A stretch of DNA of 7,329 bases, taken from assembly GCA_025351615.1 (NCBI GenBank), contig JANXVP010000069.1, forward strand, positions 1-7,329, in the 5' to 3' direction. Both the position numbers and the translations under genes were made by a program. Positions 7,023-7,329 of the stretch are shown here, piece after piece; within the stretch, counting starts at the first letter, position 1; each line of letters begins with the position of its first letter. The notes under the pieces are model-generated. The model had not been told where the DNA came from. It searched no databases and worked only from the letters and a program-made list of their open reading frames with translations. The stretch is from Ramlibacter sp. GTDB taxonomy: Bacteria > Pseudomonadota > Gammaproteobacteria > Burkholderiales > Burkholderiaceae_C.

Positions 7023-7042
7023 GTCGGAATTTGAATTCCCAC
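7023..7042. promoter_or_regulatory. Near-palindromic operator-like site in the divergent spacer
   Basis: GTCGGAATTTGAATTCCCAC is an inverted repeat with a perfect core GGAATT-TG-AATTCC (7026-7039). Two of the next three flanking base pairs also match. It is AT-rich compared with its surroundings and lies just upstream of the candidate -35 of the rightward ligase gene, between two divergent genes. That is where a dimeric repressor or activator would bind. Which regulator is unknown, and no regulator gene is in the window. Confidence 0.4.
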
Positions 7043-7047
7043 GCGGA

Positions 7048-7075
7048 TTGACTGCAGCTGCGTGAGACGTAAACT
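7048..7075 (+). promoter_or_regulatory. Candidate sigma70-type promoter for the rightward CoA-ligase gene
   Basis: TTGACT (7048-7053, 5 of 6 consensus) and TAAACT (7070-7075, 4 of 6) are 16 bases apart. Transcription would start near 7082, just upstream of or within the AGGAGG at 7081-7086. The operator-like palindrome ends six bases before the -35. The call is by eye and uncertain. Confidence 0.33.
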
Positions 7076-7095
7076 GCTGGAGGAGGGCAAGGACC

Positions 7096-7128
7096 ATGCG
7101 ACGGCAGGCCGGGGAGGAATCCACGTGA
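7096..7128 (+). CDS. Possible 10-codon leader ORF overlapping the CoA-ligase start
   Basis: An ATG at 7096 preceded by AGGAGG (7081-7086, nine bases away) opens a ten-residue frame, MRRQAGEEST. It ends in a TGA overlapping the GTG start of the ligase as GTGA (7125-7128). The strong ribosome binding site and exact overlap fit translational coupling or a leader peptide. There is no run of a single amino acid of the kind that signals classical attenuation. It could also be a chance result of purine-rich sequence. Confidence 0.25.
   Translation: MRRQAGEEST
7113..7117 (+). promoter_or_regulatory. Ribosome binding site supporting the GTG start of the CoA ligase
   Basis: GGAGG is seven bases before GTG 7125. 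An alternative in-frame GTG at 7062 would add 21 residues but has no comparable site, and the family N-terminus begins at about 7125. Confidence 0.75.
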
Positions 7129-7329
7129 ACGGGCAGATCGACAGGTTCGTTCATGAGCGCCTGCCGCCGGCGGAGCTGCTGCCTCGAACGCCGGCCACGC
7201 TTCCCGGGTTGCAGCTTCCGCAGCAGCTAAACCTGGTCGAGCACCTTCTGGATATGGCCGAGGCGCGCGGGTTTGGCAGCCGCCCCCTGCTCCGTTCGAC
7301 TCACCTGACGCTGACCTATGGCGAAGCAC
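7125..7329 (+). CDS. Benzoate/2-aminobenzoate-CoA ligase-type AMP-binding protein, N-terminus only (3' truncated)
   Basis: Sixty-eight codons are visible before the window ends. The product begins MNGQIDRFVHERLPPAELLP, then LPGLQLPQQLNLVEHLLDMA (about 28-47) and a segment RPLLRSTHLTLTYGEA (53-68). This order matches the N-terminus of benzoate-CoA and 2-aminobenzoate-CoA ligases, which typically read as DxFxRExLPPxEQ, then LPELxYPxRLNxxxELLD, then a TLTYxEL segment. These enzymes activate an aryl acid to its CoA thioester with ATP, starting aerobic (box-type) or anaerobic benzoate degradation. The ATP- and acid-binding motifs all lie beyond the window, so the substrate cannot be assigned. The GTG start is set by GGAGG seven bases upstream. 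The gene is divergent from cfa and may have its own regulated promoter. It lies close to the Liv-type importer, in line with an aromatic-acid theme, although the cfa/DUF1840 unit lies between them. Confidence 0.78.
   Translation, partial: MNGQIDRFVHERLPPAELLPRTPATLPGLQLPQQLNLVEHLLDMAEARGFGSRPLLRSTHLTLTYGEA

Noticed and set aside
7052..7061. Overlapping palindromes CTGCAG and GCAGCTGC with one TGCA box, considered as a BoxR/BzdR-type benzoyl-CoA operator
   Set aside because: Those operators need repeated TGCA boxes at fixed spacing. Only one is present, and short GC palindromes are common in this DNA.
7062..7124. Upstream in-frame GTG (7062) as the start of the CoA ligase
   Set aside because: It has no Shine-Dalgarno, adds 21 residues beyond the usual family N-terminus, and would start inside the candidate promoter. 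GTG 7125 has GGAGG at ideal spacing.

Overview
The window is GC-rich, densely coding bacterial DNA. It looks like a betaproteobacterium of the order Burkholderiales. The reasons are a Bug/TctC-type solute-binding protein, a DUF1840 protein (a family I know mainly from Betaproteobacteria), a LivF-type ATPase linked to a PaaK-like protein, and the start of a benzoate/2-aminobenzoate-CoA ligase-type gene. The genus cannot be fixed from sequence alone.

The layout is three transcription units. Unit A (+, from before base 1 to 5336) is the downstream part of an ABC uptake operon of the branched-chain amino acid (HAAT/Liv) type. It holds the 3' part of a LivM permease, a periplasmic type-1 binding protein, a LivF-type ATPase, a PaaK-like adenylate-forming protein with an eroded P-loop, and a Bug-type periplasmic binding protein that starts at TTG. 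LivH and LivG are presumably upstream of the window. Unit B (-, 6951 to 5366) is a cyclopropane-fatty-acyl-phospholipid synthase-family methyltransferase, followed by a DUF1840 protein whose ATG overlaps the methyltransferase stop (TGATG). Units A and B converge across 29 bp. Unit C (+, from about 7096 off the right edge) begins an acyl/aryl-CoA ligase with a GTG start. It is diverged from unit B by a 173-bp spacer that holds candidate promoters, a near-palindromic operator-like site and a possible 10-codon leader ORF.

The working interpretation, which is inference, is uptake of a small organic acid, possibly aromatic, by a Liv-type ABC transporter. This would be coupled to CoA-ligase chemistry by the PaaK-like protein and perhaps the ligase at the right edge. 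The Bug protein would add a second periplasmic receptor. The cfa/DUF1840 pair is probably an unrelated membrane-lipid unit.

I see no phage, IS, CRISPR, tRNA or rRNA features. The less ordinary signals are the degenerate ATP-binding loop in the PaaK-like protein, two tiny ORFs whose stops overlap the non-ATG starts of the next gene, a possibly leaderless cfa promoter, and the palindrome in the divergent spacer.
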